Translations under genes and position numbers: made by a program
Shown: piece by piece, positions 1 to 6,166 of the stretch
How the letters are laid out: each line of letters starts with the position of its first letter
How positions within the stretch are numbered: the first letter of the stretch is position 1
Notes under the pieces: model-generated
Database searches by the model: none
Told to the model about the DNA's origin: nothing
Seen by the model: the letters and a program-made list of their open reading frames with translations, nothing else
From: JOPF133 sp035505095
Lineage (GTDB): Bacteria; Acidobacteriota; Terriglobia; Bryobacterales; Bryobacteraceae
Direction: 5' to 3'
Length of the DNA stretch: 7,806 bases
Assembly (NCBI GenBank): GCA_035505095.1
Contig: DATJRE010000262.1
Span: 1-7,806 of the forward strand

Positions 1-36
1 TCCGCTGCGCAGTAGCAATTCTACGGCCCTCGCCGA

Positions 37-62
37 TGTTACAGTGGGAATCACACAGGAGG
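37..62 (+). promoter_or_regulatory. Extended -10 promoter candidate and strong RBS of the TIGR03435 gene
   Basis: TGTTACAGT at 37-45 fits an extended -10 element (TGnTAnnnT). No convincing -35 hexamer lies 16-18 bp upstream, which is normal for extended -10 promoters. AGGAGG at 57-62 stands 5 bases before the ATG at 68 and decides that start over the GTG at 44, which would lie inside the -10. The implied leader is under 20 nt. The same TGTTACAGTG arrangement precedes metK. The promoter call is by inspection only. Confidence 0.5.
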
Positions 63-67
63 AGCGC

Positions 68-949
68 ATGAAACCGCCCGTAGCCATGGCGTGGTTGGCC
101 CTGGGGATGCTGCTGGGACCGGCCTTGTGGAGCCAGCCGCCGGCCGCGCGGCCGGAGTTCGAAGTGGCCTCGCTCAAGCCCAACAACGGGTGCGAATTTC
201 GGGGTGGGAACCTCAGCCCTTCGCCGGGGCGCCTGGACATGCCCTGCGTGAATCTGCGGAACCTGATCCAGGCGGCCTACGGCACATTTGGCGACGGCCA
301 GACCATTAACACCGCGCCGTTGCGCGTGGAGGGTGAGCCGGGCTGGACGCAATCCGAGTATTACAGCCTGGAGGCGAAAGCCGACGGCCCGGTGCGCACC
401 GAGTTGCTGGCGGGTCCCATGTTGCAGGCGTTCCTGGAGGAGCGCTTTCAGTTGAAGGTGCACCGCGAGACGCGCGAGATGCCGGTGTTGGCGCTCACCG
501 TCGGAAAGGGTGGACTGAAGACACCGCCCCTGGCTGCGGGCGCCTGCACGCCCATCGACCTGAGCCATCCGCCACCGCCGCCGGCGAAAGGCCAGGGACC
601 CCCGAACCTCTGCGGGCTGGCGATGTTCCGTACCATGAACGGGTCGATGATAATGGAAGTCCGCGGCGTGACCCTGAAGCAATATGCGCAACGGCTCTCC
701 GGACAGGTTGACCGGCCGGTGGTGGACAAGACCGGGATTGCCGGTATGTACAATTTCCACGTGGAGTTCTCGCGCGATACGCCCGGGCGCGGCCTTCCCG
801 GCGGTGGGGATGCGGCGAACCCGGCCGACCCGGCGCAGCCGACCATCTTCGCGGCATTGCAGGAACAGCTCGGCCTCAAGCTGGTGCCGGAGAAAGGACC
901 GGTGGGGTACCTGGTGATCGACCACGTGGAGAAGCCCACCGCCAACTGA
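68..949 (+). CDS. TIGR03435 family (DUF3738) soil-associated exported protein
   Basis: This is a 293-residue protein of the TIGR03435/DUF3738 family, which is expanded as paralogues in soil Acidobacteria such as Solibacter; its biochemical role is unknown. A hydrophobic N-terminus (about residues 6-21) followed by SQPPAA suggests a signal peptide, so the protein is probably exported. Family hallmarks appear in order: FEVASLKPN near residue 31, LLAGPMLQAFLEERFQLK with VHRETREMPV at about 113-140, VDRPVVDKTGIAGMYNF at about 214-230, FAALQEQLGLKL at about 261-272, and the terminal VIDHVEKPTAN. The middle (about 165-180) is proline-rich and low in complexity. The ATG at 68 is chosen because a perfect AGGAGG precedes it. 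The gene lies just upstream of a small ASCH-like gene and may share its transcript. Length and motifs indicate an intact gene. Confidence 0.93.
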   Translation: MKPPVAMAWLALGMLLGPALWSQPPAARPEFEVASLKPNNGCEFRGGNLSPSPGRLDMPCVNLRNLIQAAYGTFGDGQTINTAPLRVEGEPGWTQSEYYSLEAKADGPVRTELLAGPMLQAFLEERFQLKVHRETREMPVLALTVGKGGLKTPPLAAGACTPIDLSHPPPPPAKGQGPPNLCGLAMFRTMNGSMIMEVRGVTLKQYAQRLSGQVDRPVVDKTGIAGMYNFHVEFSRDTPGRGLPGGGDAANPADPAQPTIFAALQEQLGLKLVPEKGPVGYLVIDHVEKPTAN

Positions 950-964
950 GCGGGAGATCGTCCG

Positions 965-1294
965 ATGACCTTCACCAGGCGGCTGCGCGACGGAGTGCGG
1001 CGCGGAGAGATCACCTGCAGTGTACGGATCTGGACCCGTCCGCACGTGAAAGCAGGAGGGCGCTACCGCATGGAGGAAGGCGAGATCGAGGTGGATTCCA
1101 TCGAGCCGATCGGCTTTCCGGACATCACCCCGCAGTTGGCGCGCGAGTCCGGCTTCTTGGGAATCGTGGACCTGCTGAAGGTCGCCAAACACGGGCGCGG
1201 CGAGAATATTTACCTCATCCGCTTCCACTACGTGGCCCCGCGGAAGAGCAGAAAACCCGCCAAACCGGGCATACCCCCAGGCACGAGTTATTGA
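965..1294 (+). CDS. Small ASCH/PUA-like domain protein
   Basis: A 109-residue soluble protein with no signal peptide. The pattern TFTRRLRDGVRRGEITCSVR, then a WTRPHVKAGGRYRM strand, a GEIEVDSIEPI strand, an acidic/aromatic helix containing ARESGFLGIVDLL, and a closing YLIRFHYV strand resembles the ASCH/PUA-like beta-barrel superfamily. Members are thought to bind RNA or modified nucleotides, but no specific function can be given here. The ATG at 965 follows a modest RBS (GGGAG, 952-956) and lies 15 bp after the TIGR03435 stop, so co-transcription is likely. The C-terminus is a basic, proline-rich tail (PRKSRKPAKPG). The codon pattern matches the neighbours and the gene looks complete. The family assignment is from the fold-like residue pattern and is moderate; that it is a real gene is more certain. 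Confidence 0.72.
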   Translation: MTFTRRLRDGVRRGEITCSVRIWTRPHVKAGGRYRMEEGEIEVDSIEPIGFPDITPQLARESGFLGIVDLLKVAKHGRGENIYLIRFHYVAPRKSRKPAKPGIPPGTSY

Positions 1295-1381
1295 AGACCT
1301 CAACGACCGGGCAGCAATAGGGAGGCCTCCGGTGCGCAACCCGTTCCGATCATCCGCACCGCCTGATTCCGTCCAGCGCCT
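1295..1381. other. Convergent intergenic gap with inverted repeats, no clear terminator
   Basis: The gap separates the stop of the ASCH-like gene from the stop of the leftward ArsR-methyltransferase gene. It holds a perfect 10-bp palindrome, GGAGGCCTCC (1321-1330), and a 7-bp inverted repeat, CGGTGCG (1330-1336) with CGCACCG (1355-1361), around an 18-nt loop. Neither arm is followed by a T-run on either strand, so a canonical intrinsic terminator is not supported, although a bidirectional structure serving the convergent genes remains possible. Confidence 0.3.
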
Positions 1382-2305
1382 CTACTTCTCCCCCGTCGCC
1401 AGCACCGTCTCGAAGTGCGGCGCGTCGGTCTCGCGGTACACCACCGCCGTCTCCACTCCGCGGAAACCGGCGCTCTTCAAGTACCGCTCCATCTCCAGTT
1501 CGGTGAAGCCCAGCCACAGGTCGGCATACATCTCGCGAGCCTCTTCGAACTCGTGGCGGTTCAGGTCCAGGACGGCGATCCGCCCGCCGGGTTTTAGAAT
1601 CCGCCACGCCTCCGCCACGGCCTTTTCGGGGTGGACGGCGTGATGCAGCGCCTGGCTCAGAAACGCCAGGTCTACGGTGCCTGAACGGATGGGCACGTCT
1701 TCCAGGTCACCCAGCCGGTACTCCAGGTTGCCGATGCCGTGCTTCTTGGCCAGTTCGCCGCCGAACTCCACCATCTTCTCGGAATTATCGATGGCGATCA
1801 CCCGCCGGGCCCTCTGCGCCATCAACTGCGAGATGGTTCCCTCACCGGCCCCCAGGTCGGCGATCACCATCGGCGGCATGAGCTTGAGTAGCGCCTCGGC
1901 AATGCCCTTCCACGACCGCCCGGGCACGTACTGCCGCCCGAACTTGCCGGCCAGCTCATCGAAATAGCGCCGCATCTTGTCGCGCCGGTTGCGCAGCGCC
2001 AGGCGCAGCGCCTCGCGGTCCTCGGCCGCTTCGGGAATTTCGCCCGCGCCCTGCCGCAGCAGCGCCATCAGCTCCGCCGGCGCCGTCAGCCGGTAAAAGG
2101 CGTTCTTGCCGGTGCGCCGGTCCTCCACCAGCCCGGCCTGCTTCAACTGCGCCAGCCAAGTGGAGATCTGGCTCTGGCCCTTGCCCAGGATTTCCTGGAT
2201 CTCCGCCACCGACAGTTCTTCGCGCTCCACCAGCAGCAGGATCCGCAGCCGGTTGGGGTCGGCGGCCGTGCGCAGCGATTTCAGGATTGACGGCATCGGC
2301 CGCAT
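1382..2305 (-). CDS. ArsR-type HTH regulator fused to SAM-dependent methyltransferase
   Basis: A 307-residue two-domain protein. Residues about 5-75 form an ArsR-type winged helix (DPNRLRILLLVEREELSVAEI, recognition helix near GQSQISTWLAQLKQAGLV, wing KNAFYRL). A linker helix leads to a class I methyltransferase domain from about 130: motif I VIADLGAGEGT (147-157), acidic motif II VIAIDNSEKMV (169-179), motif IV VDLAFLSQALHH (211-222) and ILKPGGRIAVLDL (236-248). There is no cysteine in the whole protein; the ELCVC metal site of arsenic sensors is replaced by ELSVAEI, so metal sensing is unlikely. Divergence from ahcY and closeness to metK suggest a SahR-like regulator of the SAM cycle, with the methyltransferase fold as SAM/SAH sensor or enzyme (inferred). 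No Shine-Dalgarno precedes the ATG at 2305; the ATG at codon 4 (2296) is a plausible alternative and would match the usual start of ArsR domains. Confidence 0.9.
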   Translation of the reverse strand: MRPMPSILKSLRTAADPNRLRILLLVEREELSVAEIQEILGKGQSQISTWLAQLKQAGLVEDRRTGKNAFYRLTAPAELMALLRQGAGEIPEAAEDREALRLALRNRRDKMRRYFDELAGKFGRQYVPGRSWKGIAEALLKLMPPMVIADLGAGEGTISQLMAQRARRVIAIDNSEKMVEFGGELAKKHGIGNLEYRLGDLEDVPIRSGTVDLAFLSQALHHAVHPEKAVAEAWRILKPGGRIAVLDLNRHEFEEAREMYADLWLGFTELEMERYLKSAGFRGVETAVVYRETDAPHFETVLATGEK

Positions 2306-2316
2306 AGTTCTAATAT
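2287..2316 (+). promoter_or_regulatory. Candidate sigma70-type promoter of ahcY
   Basis: TTGACG (2287-2292, five of six bases matching TTGACA) and TAATAT (2311-2316) are separated by 18 bp. Transcription would start near 2323, giving a leader of about 34 nt that contains the AAGGA ribosome binding site at 2347-2351, five bases before the ATG at 2357. The -35 lies inside the start of the divergent regulator gene, and the predicted start point coincides with the left edge of the inverted repeat at 2323-2338, the geometry expected for repression. Confidence 0.5.
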
Positions 2317-2322
2317 CAATGT

Positions 2323-2338
2323 ATCAAGATTTCTTGAT
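2323..2338. promoter_or_regulatory. Putative operator: perfect 7-2-7 inverted repeat
   Basis: ATCAAGA (2323-2329) and TCTTGAT (2332-2338) are exact reverse complements separated by TT. The repeat sits almost exactly midway between the two divergent start codons (2305 and 2357) in a 51-bp gap. An additional half-site-like TATCAA at 2314-2319 repeats the TATCAA at 2322-2327 with an 8-bp period. This is the likely binding site of the adjacent ArsR-type protein, controlling both itself and ahcY. Size and symmetry fit ArsR dimers; binding itself is inferred. Confidence 0.65.
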
Positions 2339-2356
2339 GTATACGAAAGGAAACCC

Positions 2357-3784
2357 ATGGGCACTGCCACGATCAACCAGACCGCGACCGATTTCAAGGT
2401 AGCCGACCTTGCCCTGGCCGAATGGGGCCGCAAGGAAATCTCCATTGCGGAGCACGAAATGCCCGGCCTGATGGCCATCCGCCGCAAATACGCCGCCGAA
2501 AAGCCGCTGGCCGGTGTGCGCGTCACGGGCTCGCTGCACATGACTATCCAAACCGCCGTGCTGATCGAAACCCTGGCCGATCTGGGCGCTTCGGTCCGCT
2601 GGGCGAGTTGCAACATCTTCTCCACTCAGGATCACGCCGCCGCCGCCATTGCCGCCGCGGGCGTGCCGGTGTTCGCCTGGAAGGGCGAGTCGCTGGAGGA
2701 ATACTGGTGGTGCACCTACCAGGCCCTCACCCACCCCGGCGGCCAGGGACCCGAGTTAATCGTGGACGATGGCGGCGACGCCACCCTGCTGATCCACAAG
2801 GGCTATGAACTCGAGGAGGGCAGCGACTGGGTGAATTCCCCGTCCGCCAGCCACGAAGAAAAGGTGATCAAAGATTTGCTGAAGCAGGTTCACCGCGAGG
2901 ACCCCACCCACTGGCATAACGTGGTGAAAGACTGGCGCGGCGTCTCTGAAGAGACCACCACCGGCGTGCACCGCCTGTACAAGATGCAGGAGGCCGGCAA
3001 GCTGCTGGTGCCCGCCATCAACGTGAACGATTCGGTGACCAAGTCGAAATTCGACAACCTCTACGGCTGCCGCGAATCGCTGGCCGATGGCATCAAGCGC
3101 GCCACTGACGTGATGGTGGCCGGCAAAGTGGCCGTGATCTGCGGCTACGGCGACGTGGGCAAGGGATCGGCGCATTCCCTGCGCGGCATGGGCGCCCGCG
3201 TGGTGGTCACCGAAATCGACCCCATCAACGCCCTGCAGGCGGCTATGGAAGGTTTCGAAGTGACCACCATCGAAGATACCCTCGGCCGCGGCGATATCTA
3301 CGTCACCTGCACCGGCAACTGCGACATCATTACCCTGGAGCACATGGAGCGTATGAAGGACCAGGCGATTGTCTGCAACATCGGCCACTTCGATAACGAG
3401 ATTCAGGTGGACCGCCTGAACCAGTCCGGCGCGGCCAAAACCAACATCAAGCCGCAGGTGGATATGTACACCTTCCCGGGCGGCAACTCCATCTTCGTGC
3501 TCGCCGAAGGCCGCCTGGTGAATCTGGGCTGCGCCACCGGCCACCCCAGCTTCGTGATGAGCAACAGTTTCTCCAACCAAACCCTGGCGCAGATCGACCT
3601 GTGGAAGAACCGCGACAGCTACAAGCCCGGTGTCTTCACGCTGCCCAAGCGCCTGGATGAAGAAGTGGCCCGCCTCCACCTGGAAAAAATCGGCGTGAAA
3701 CTGAGCACCCTCACCCCCAAGCAGGCCGCCTACTTGGGCGTCCCCGTGGAAGGCCCCTACAAGGCGGATCATTACCGGTACTGA
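2357..3784 (+). CDS. ahcY: Adenosylhomocysteinase (SAH hydrolase)
   Basis: AhcY reversibly hydrolyses S-adenosyl-L-homocysteine to adenosine and homocysteine with bound NAD, clearing the product inhibitor of methyltransferases in the cytosol. The 475-residue length fits the long bacterial form with the extra segment at about 155-195. Visible hallmarks are DFKVADLALAEWGRKEI near residue 12, TGSLHMTIQTAVL (57-69), VDDGGD (136-141), NVNDSVTKSKFDN (222-234, with the catalytic-region Asp and Lys), the NAD-binding VICGYGDVGKGSA (260-272), GHPSFVMSNSFSNQ (395-408) and the C-terminal KADHYRY. The ATG at 2357 follows AAGGA with 5-base spacing. The gene is divergent from the ArsR-methyltransferase regulator and 68 bp upstream of metK. 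It is intact, and one-step SAH recycling is therefore encoded here; no luxS or mtn gene is in the window. Confidence 0.98.
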   Translation: MGTATINQTATDFKVADLALAEWGRKEISIAEHEMPGLMAIRRKYAAEKPLAGVRVTGSLHMTIQTAVLIETLADLGASVRWASCNIFSTQDHAAAAIAAAGVPVFAWKGESLEEYWWCTYQALTHPGGQGPELIVDDGGDATLLIHKGYELEEGSDWVNSPSASHEEKVIKDLLKQVHREDPTHWHNVVKDWRGVSEETTTGVHRLYKMQEAGKLLVPAINVNDSVTKSKFDNLYGCRESLADGIKRATDVMVAGKVAVICGYGDVGKGSAHSLRGMGARVVVTEIDPINALQAAMEGFEVTTIEDTLGRGDIYVTCTGNCDIITLEHMERMKDQAIVCNIGHFDNEIQVDRLNQSGAAKTNIKPQVDMYTFPGGNSIFVLAEGRLVNLGCATGHPSFVMSNSFSNQTLAQIDLWKNRDSYKPGVFTLPKRLDEEVARLHLEKIGVKLSTLTPKQAAYLGVPVEGPYKADHYRY

Positions 3785-3820
3785 TCCGCGTGGCCGGAGA
3801 CCATCGAATTCAAATCCGCA

Positions 3821-3847
3821 TGTTACAGTGAGATCAATCGCAGGAGG
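3821..3847 (+). promoter_or_regulatory. Extended -10 promoter candidate and RBS of metK
   Basis: TGTTACAGT at 3821-3829 fits TGnTAnnnT. AGGAGG at 3842-3847 lies 5 bases before a TTG at 3853 and fixes that unusual start codon; no ATG or GTG with comparable spacing exists. The element repeats the arrangement found upstream of the gene at 68. It suggests metK can be transcribed independently of ahcY even though the gap is only 68 bp. There is no recognisable -35 and no SAM-riboswitch-like leader. Confidence 0.48.
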
Positions 3848-3852
3848 ACATT

Positions 3853-5022
3853 TTGGCAAACCAGCAGAGATATCTTTTCACCTCGGAATCCGTGACCGAA
3901 GGTCACCCCGATAAAATCGCCGACCAGATTTCGGACGCCGTTCTGGACGCCGTTCTGGCGGACGATCCCACCGGCCGGGTGGCCTGTGAGGTTCTGGTGA
4001 CCACCGGCACCTGCATCGTGGCCGGTGAGATTACCACCAAGACATACGTGGACGTTCCGCGCATCGCGCGCGGCACTATTGAGTATGTGGGCTATAACGA
4101 CGCCACCTACGGATTCGATTGCAACACCTGCGGGGTGCACAACCTGATCCAGTCGCAATCGCCCGATATCGCCATGGGGGTAGACCCGGGCGGCGCCGGC
4201 GACCAGGGCCTGATGTTCGGTTTCGCCTGCGACGAAACTCCCGAGCTGATGCCCCTCCCCATCATGATGGCCCACAAGCTGGTGCAGCGGCTTTCCGCGG
4301 TGCGCCGCGAAGGCCTGCTGGATTTCCTGCGGCCCGATGGCAAAAGCCAGGTCTCCGTGGAATACGCCGGCAGCGTGCCCGTGCGTATCGAAGCCGTGGT
4401 GATTTCCACGCAGCATTCCCCGGAAGTCTCCACCGAGGAATTGCGCGCGGAGGTGAAGAAGCACATCGTCGACGCGGTGATTCCTTCCTCCATGGTGGAT
4501 TCCCAAACCAAGTACCACATCAATCCCACCGGCCGTTTCGTGGTGGGCGGCCCGCACGGCGACACCGGGCTGACCGGCCGCAAGATCATCGTGGACACTT
4601 ACGGCGGCATGGGCCGCCACGGCGGCGGCGCGTTTTCAGGCAAAGATCCGACCAAGGTCGATCGTTCGGCCTGCTACATGGCCCGCTACATCGCCAAAAA
4701 TATCGTGGCTTCCAAACTGGCCAGCCGCTGCGAAGTGCAACTTGCGTACGCCATCGGCGTGGCTGACCCGGTTTCCGTGCGCGTCGATACCTTCGGCACG
4801 GGTGTGGTGCCGGATGCCCGGTTCACCGAATTGGTGCGTGAGAATTTCCCGCTCACTCCGCGCGGCATCATCGATCACTTGAAACTGCGCCGTCCGATTT
4901 ACCGCAAGACCGCCGCCTTCGGCCATTTCGGCCGCAGCGGCGACACCTTCACCTGGGAAGCTGCCGATAAGGCCGAGGCGATCAAAGAGCAGGCCGACGT
5001 CGCCCAGGCCGCCGCGCAATAG
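3853..5022 (+). CDS. metK: S-adenosylmethionine synthetase (methionine adenosyltransferase)
   Basis: MetK makes S-adenosylmethionine from methionine and ATP, releasing phosphate and pyrophosphate; it works as a cytosolic tetramer needing Mg2+ and K+. The 389-residue length is typical. Diagnostic motifs are FTSESVTEGHPDKIADQISD (9-28, with the ATP-binding His), GAGDQGLMFGFACDE (114-128, signature 1), the substrate-site region NPTGRFVVGGPHGDTGLTGR (224-243), and GGGAFSGKDPTKVDRS (257-272, signature 2 with the phosphate-binding glycine loop). The start is a TTG placed 5 bases after a perfect AGGAGG, and the encoded N-terminus MANQQRYLFTSESV matches the family. With ahcY upstream and a SAM/SAH-type regulator divergent to it, this forms a methyl-cycle block. 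All catalytic regions are present. Confidence 0.98.
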   Translation: MANQQRYLFTSESVTEGHPDKIADQISDAVLDAVLADDPTGRVACEVLVTTGTCIVAGEITTKTYVDVPRIARGTIEYVGYNDATYGFDCNTCGVHNLIQSQSPDIAMGVDPGGAGDQGLMFGFACDETPELMPLPIMMAHKLVQRLSAVRREGLLDFLRPDGKSQVSVEYAGSVPVRIEAVVISTQHSPEVSTEELRAEVKKHIVDAVIPSSMVDSQTKYHINPTGRFVVGGPHGDTGLTGRKIIVDTYGGMGRHGGGAFSGKDPTKVDRSACYMARYIAKNIVASKLASRCEVQLAYAIGVADPVSVRVDTFGTGVVPDARFTELVRENFPLTPRGIIDHLKLRRPIYRKTAAFGHFGRSGDTFTWEAADKAEAIKEQADVAQAAAQ

Positions 5023-5049
5023 CCGGGGTACTCGAACATCCACTATGCG

Positions 5050-5075
5050 GGCCGGTGCGGCTCATCACACCGGCC
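5050..5075 (+). terminator. Hairpin downstream of metK, likely terminator
   Basis: GGCCGGTG (5050-5057) and CACCGGCC (5068-5075) form a perfect, very GC-rich 8-bp stem with a 10-nt loop, 27 bp after the metK stop. Only a short TTCC follows, so termination would be of the weak-U-tract type. It is well placed to close the ahcY-metK block and isolate the following exported-protein gene. Confidence 0.5.
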
Positions 5076-5213
5076 TTCCGTGACGCCCACCTTTCTCCCG
5101 CCCGCCCGCCGAAGAAGTTCCATATTCCCGCCAGCCGAGGTCTTCATTCGACCCTTGGTGCCTCAATTGCACAACCACGGACAAACCCGCACACGGGTAA
5201 CAGGAAGATGCTC
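5076..5213. other. Leader region of the exported-protein gene
   Basis: The stretch between the metK terminator candidate and the next start codon holds no gene-like sequence. A frame is open upstream of 5214, but its residues are not conserved-looking and its first codons overlap the terminator hairpin. A small hairpin, ACCCG (5185-5189) with CGGGT (5194-5198) around CACA, sits 3 bases before the AGGA ribosome binding site at 5202-5205. No convincing promoter hexamers were found. Confidence 0.35.
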
Positions 5214-5999
5214 ATGAAAAAGTGTCGCTGTCTTCTGCCGTGGTTTTTGGCGGCTGTCGCGCTGGCACAGGACCAGGCCCCGCCGCAGGGTCCTGTCCCG
5301 CCCGCACCGGCCCCGGTTTCCCAAACGCAACCGGTGCAGTCCGCAAACCGGACCATCGTGAAGGACAAGAACAAGAGCCAGAAGCCGGGTAACGGCACCT
5401 CCAAAGACCGCCTCTTTTTCACTCTGCCGAACTTTCTAACCCTGGAGGAAGCTGGCAAAGTTCCGCCTCTCACCACTGGCGAGAAATTCAAGGTAACCGC
5501 CCGGAGCTCATTCGACCCCGTCGAACTCGCCTGGTATGGCGCGCTGGCCGGTATCGCTCAGGCGGAAGACGACGAACCGAAGTATGGCCAGGGAGCCGAA
5601 GGCTACGCCGATCGGTATGGCGTGCGTTTTGCCGACGGCACCATTGAGAACTTTATGACCAAGGCCATCTTTCCTTCCCTGTTGCACCAGGACCCGCGTT
5701 ATTTCCAGCTAGGCAAAGGTGGATTCTGGCACCGCACCGGCTATGCCGTAACCCGCATTTTTATTACCCGCACAGATTCCGGACACAACCAGTTCAACTA
5801 CTCGGAAATCCTCGGCAGCGCCTCGGCGGCGGCCATCTCGACATACAGCTATCACCTTCCAAGTGAACGAAACCTGGCCAGCACCACGAGTGTCTGGGCC
5901 ACCCAGGTGGCCTGGGACACGCTGAGCTATGTGGTGAAAGAATTCTGGCCCGACATTCACCGCAAATTACGCCCGGCCAAAACGGCCCAGGCCCATTGA
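5214..5999 (+). CDS. Secreted conserved protein of unknown function (Acidobacteria-type)
   Basis: A 261-residue protein with a clear signal peptide: MKKCRC, a hydrophobic core (about 7-18) and an ALA-type cleavage site near residue 18. A proline/glutamine-rich linker follows (about 20-45), then a lysine-rich stretch and a conserved-looking domain from about residue 68: FTLPNFLTLEEAGKVPPLT, FDPVELAWYGALAGIAQAE, YGQGAEGYADRYG, DGTIENFMTKAIFPSLLHQD, PRYFQLGKGGFWHRTGYA, and C-terminal WDTLSYVVKEFWPDI. I recognise this motif series from unnamed exported proteins of Acidobacteria, but know no function. The mixture of small and aromatic residues could suit an envelope-associated domain (inference). 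The ATG at 5214 has AGGA 8 bases upstream; the ATG at 5208 is too close to it, and an upstream in-frame start at 5055 would add 53 unlikely residues and hide the signal peptide. Confidence 0.82.
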   Translation: MKKCRCLLPWFLAAVALAQDQAPPQGPVPPAPAPVSQTQPVQSANRTIVKDKNKSQKPGNGTSKDRLFFTLPNFLTLEEAGKVPPLTTGEKFKVTARSSFDPVELAWYGALAGIAQAEDDEPKYGQGAEGYADRYGVRFADGTIENFMTKAIFPSLLHQDPRYFQLGKGGFWHRTGYAVTRIFITRTDSGHNQFNYSEILGSASAAAISTYSYHLPSERNLASTTSVWATQVAWDTLSYVVKEFWPDIHRKLRPAKTAQAH

Positions 6000-6166
6000 T
6001 CTTACTTGCGGCCGTCTCCGCGTCGAACGGGTCCGCGCCCGCCTCTGGCTTGCCGGGAGTTTCGCGGCCCCAGGAACATCGGCATCAATCGATACCTGGG
6101 CTCCGCGTCAAGAACCTCTTCCACTTCAGTTCTTGTACCCCTTCGCCCGCACATACTCCACCAGCC
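6000..6166. other. Gene-free stretch with inverted repeats
   Basis: No credible gene is seen between the exported-protein stop and the Fic remnant. Two imperfect structures occur: CCCAGG (6069-6074) pairing with CCTGGG (6095-6100), with inner ATCG (6078-6081)/CGAT (6090-6093); and CAAGAAC (6109-6115) pairing with GTTCTTG (6129-6135). Neither ends in a T-run. On the minus strand, codons from 6164 down to a TGA at 6126 read LVEYVRAKGYKN, which looks like a gene's C-terminus but is too short to assign. The stretch probably consists of decayed sequence. Confidence 0.35.

Noticed and set aside
448..1014. Antisense open frame over the TIGR03435 gene
   Set aside because: Arg/Ser/Pro-rich shadow; the plus-strand frame matches a known family end to end.
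1321..1361. Intrinsic terminator between the convergent genes
   Set aside because: The inverted repeats have short stems or a long loop and no T-run on either strand.
2306..2356. SAM or SAH riboswitch upstream of ahcY
   Set aside because: The gap of 51 bp is too short and lacks the conserved core of either class; the palindrome better fits a protein operator.
1332..2402. Plus-strand open frames opposite the ArsR-methyltransferase gene
   Set aside because: Ser/Arg-rich shadows with no motifs; the minus frame has clear HTH and SAM-binding motifs.
2756..3859. Long antisense open frame (367 codons) across ahcY
   Set aside because: It is the His/Ala/Gly/Val-rich mirror of a strongly conserved ahcY in GC-rich DNA, with no family motif and no RBS.
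3823..4620. Antisense open frame (265 codons) across metK
   Set aside because: Low-complexity His/Gly-rich shadow of metK, whose own motifs are unmistakable.
5055..5213. In-frame upstream extension of the exported protein
   Set aside because: It would begin inside the metK terminator stem, lacks an RBS and would bury a clear signal peptide starting at 5214.
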